Assembly: GCA_013178095.1 (NCBI GenBank)
Contig: JABLXK010000002.1
Coordinates: 1-64,000, forward strand
Length of the DNA stretch: 64,000 nucleotides
Direction: 5' to 3'
Origin: Anaerolineae bacterium
GTDB taxonomy: Bacteria; Chloroflexota; Anaerolineae; Anaerolineales; Anaerolineaceae
Shown: piece by piece, positions 63,642-64,000 of the stretch
How the letters are laid out: each line of letters starts with the position of its first letter
Numbering within the stretch: the stretch's first letter is position 1
The notes under the pieces: model-generated
Databases searched by the model: none
Told to the model about the DNA's origin: nothing
The model's input: the letters and a program-made list of their open reading frames with translations, nothing else
Translations under genes and position numbers: made by a program

Positions 63642-63646
63642 AAAAA

Positions 63647-63673
63647 CAATCCGCAGGCATTGCCTGCGGATTG
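63647..63673. terminator. Hairpin after fhs
   Basis: CAATCCGCAGG (63647-63657) pairs with CCTGCGGATTG (63663-63673), loop CATTG. The run of A before it and the lack of T after it make it a better terminator for the minus strand; on the plus strand it may only stabilise the fhs message. Confidence 0.6.
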
Positions 63674-63695
63674 ATGACTAAAAATCATCACGCTT

Positions 63696-64000
63696 ATGAA
63701 GAAAAAACCTTACCTCATATTCCTTATTTTCCTGGTTCTCAATCTAATTCCGCATGCATATGTTGCCCTGACTACTTCGAAAGGGTTGTTGAATTGGTAT
63801 ATCACCGACGATGCCTTTTACTACTTTAAAGTCGCGCAGAATATCAGTTTAGGCCGCGGCATTACCTTTGACGGGATCGCCCCCACCAATGGGTTCCATC
63901 CGCTTTGGATGCTGGTTTGCATTCCAATCTTCGCGCTGGCGCGCCTTGACCTTTATTTGCCGTTGCGGTTATTGATCATTGTGCAGGCCATCCTTAACGC
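63696..64000 (+). CDS. GT-C family membrane glycosyltransferase, cut by the window end
   Basis: The frame from ATG 63696 stays open to the window edge (101 codons). An N-terminal membrane helix (LIFLIFLVLNLIPHAYVAL) is followed by a periplasmic loop with the GT-C acidic motif ITDDAFYYFKVAQNI and then TNGFHPLW, and a second helix. This matches the start of polyprenyl-phosphate-sugar dependent glycosyltransferases that extend surface glycans or glycoproteins. The catalytic remainder is not in the window. Confidence 0.8.
   Translation, partial: MKKKPYLIFLIFLVLNLIPHAYVALTTSKGLLNWYITDDAFYYFKVAQNISLGRGITFDGIAPTNGFHPLWMLVCIPIFALARLDLYLPLRLLIIVQAILN

Overview
The window looks like a chromosomal segment of an anaerobic member of the Chloroflexota, most likely Anaerolineae. 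This is inferred from gene content and style: sugar-binding lipoproteins with Ala/Glu/Pro-rich linkers, an actinobacterial-type inositol-3-phosphate synthase followed by a HIT protein, LytM lipoproteins, a tungsten-type aldehyde:ferredoxin oxidoreductase, formate-tetrahydrofolate ligase and SelA. No rRNA or other decisive marker gene is present, so the taxonomy is an inference.

Layout. 1-3.3 kb: the end of an IS transposase, then an ECF sigma/anti-sigma pair and a PadR regulator with a small partner, all on the minus strand. 3.3-5.2 kb: tRNA-Pro(CGG), a duplicated and broken copy of it that keeps its promoter, a 226-bp tandem repeat and a DUF4256 gene. 5.6-13.5 kb: a type I restriction-modification operon with two different HsdM genes, a CpXC-domain protein, HsdS and HsdR. 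13.9-19 kb: inositol-phosphate synthase, HIT, two tandem LytM lipoproteins, a PHP phosphoesterase and tRNA-Leu(UAA). 19-34 kb: membrane proteins of unknown function, a GT-C glycosyltransferase, an orphan protein, a TetR/hydrolase pair, a BaiN-like flavoprotein, a GT2/pyruvyltransferase/flippase set, a DnaQ-DinG helicase and a metallo-beta-lactamase-fold protein. 34-47 kb: one long minus-strand catabolic operon. It holds a sugar ABC transporter, FGGY kinase, amidohydrolase, 2-hydroxyacid dehydrogenase, GntR regulator, class II aldolase, sodium symporter and aldehyde:ferredoxin oxidoreductase. 47-54 kb: a two-component system next to a second sugar ABC transporter. 54-64 kb: OsmC, TsaD, an M24 peptidase, SelA, two tandem MFS transporters (one frameshifted), Fhs and the start of another GT-C protein.

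The most unusual element is at 47.1-50.0 kb. One gene fuses a sugar-transporter-type ABC ATPase domain directly to a NarL-family histidine kinase with no membrane segment. Divergent from it is a response regulator with the order receiver, LuxR-type HTH, receiver. The pair lies between the two sugar ABC transporter operons. A 7-2-7 inverted repeat, the geometry used by NarL-type regulators, lies just upstream of the second transporter operon. I infer that the kinase reads sugar-transporter state by docking its ATPase-like domain onto a permease dimer. The catabolic operon has a separate control point: a GTNTANAC-type GntR operator overlapping a good sigma70 promoter in front of its binding-protein gene.
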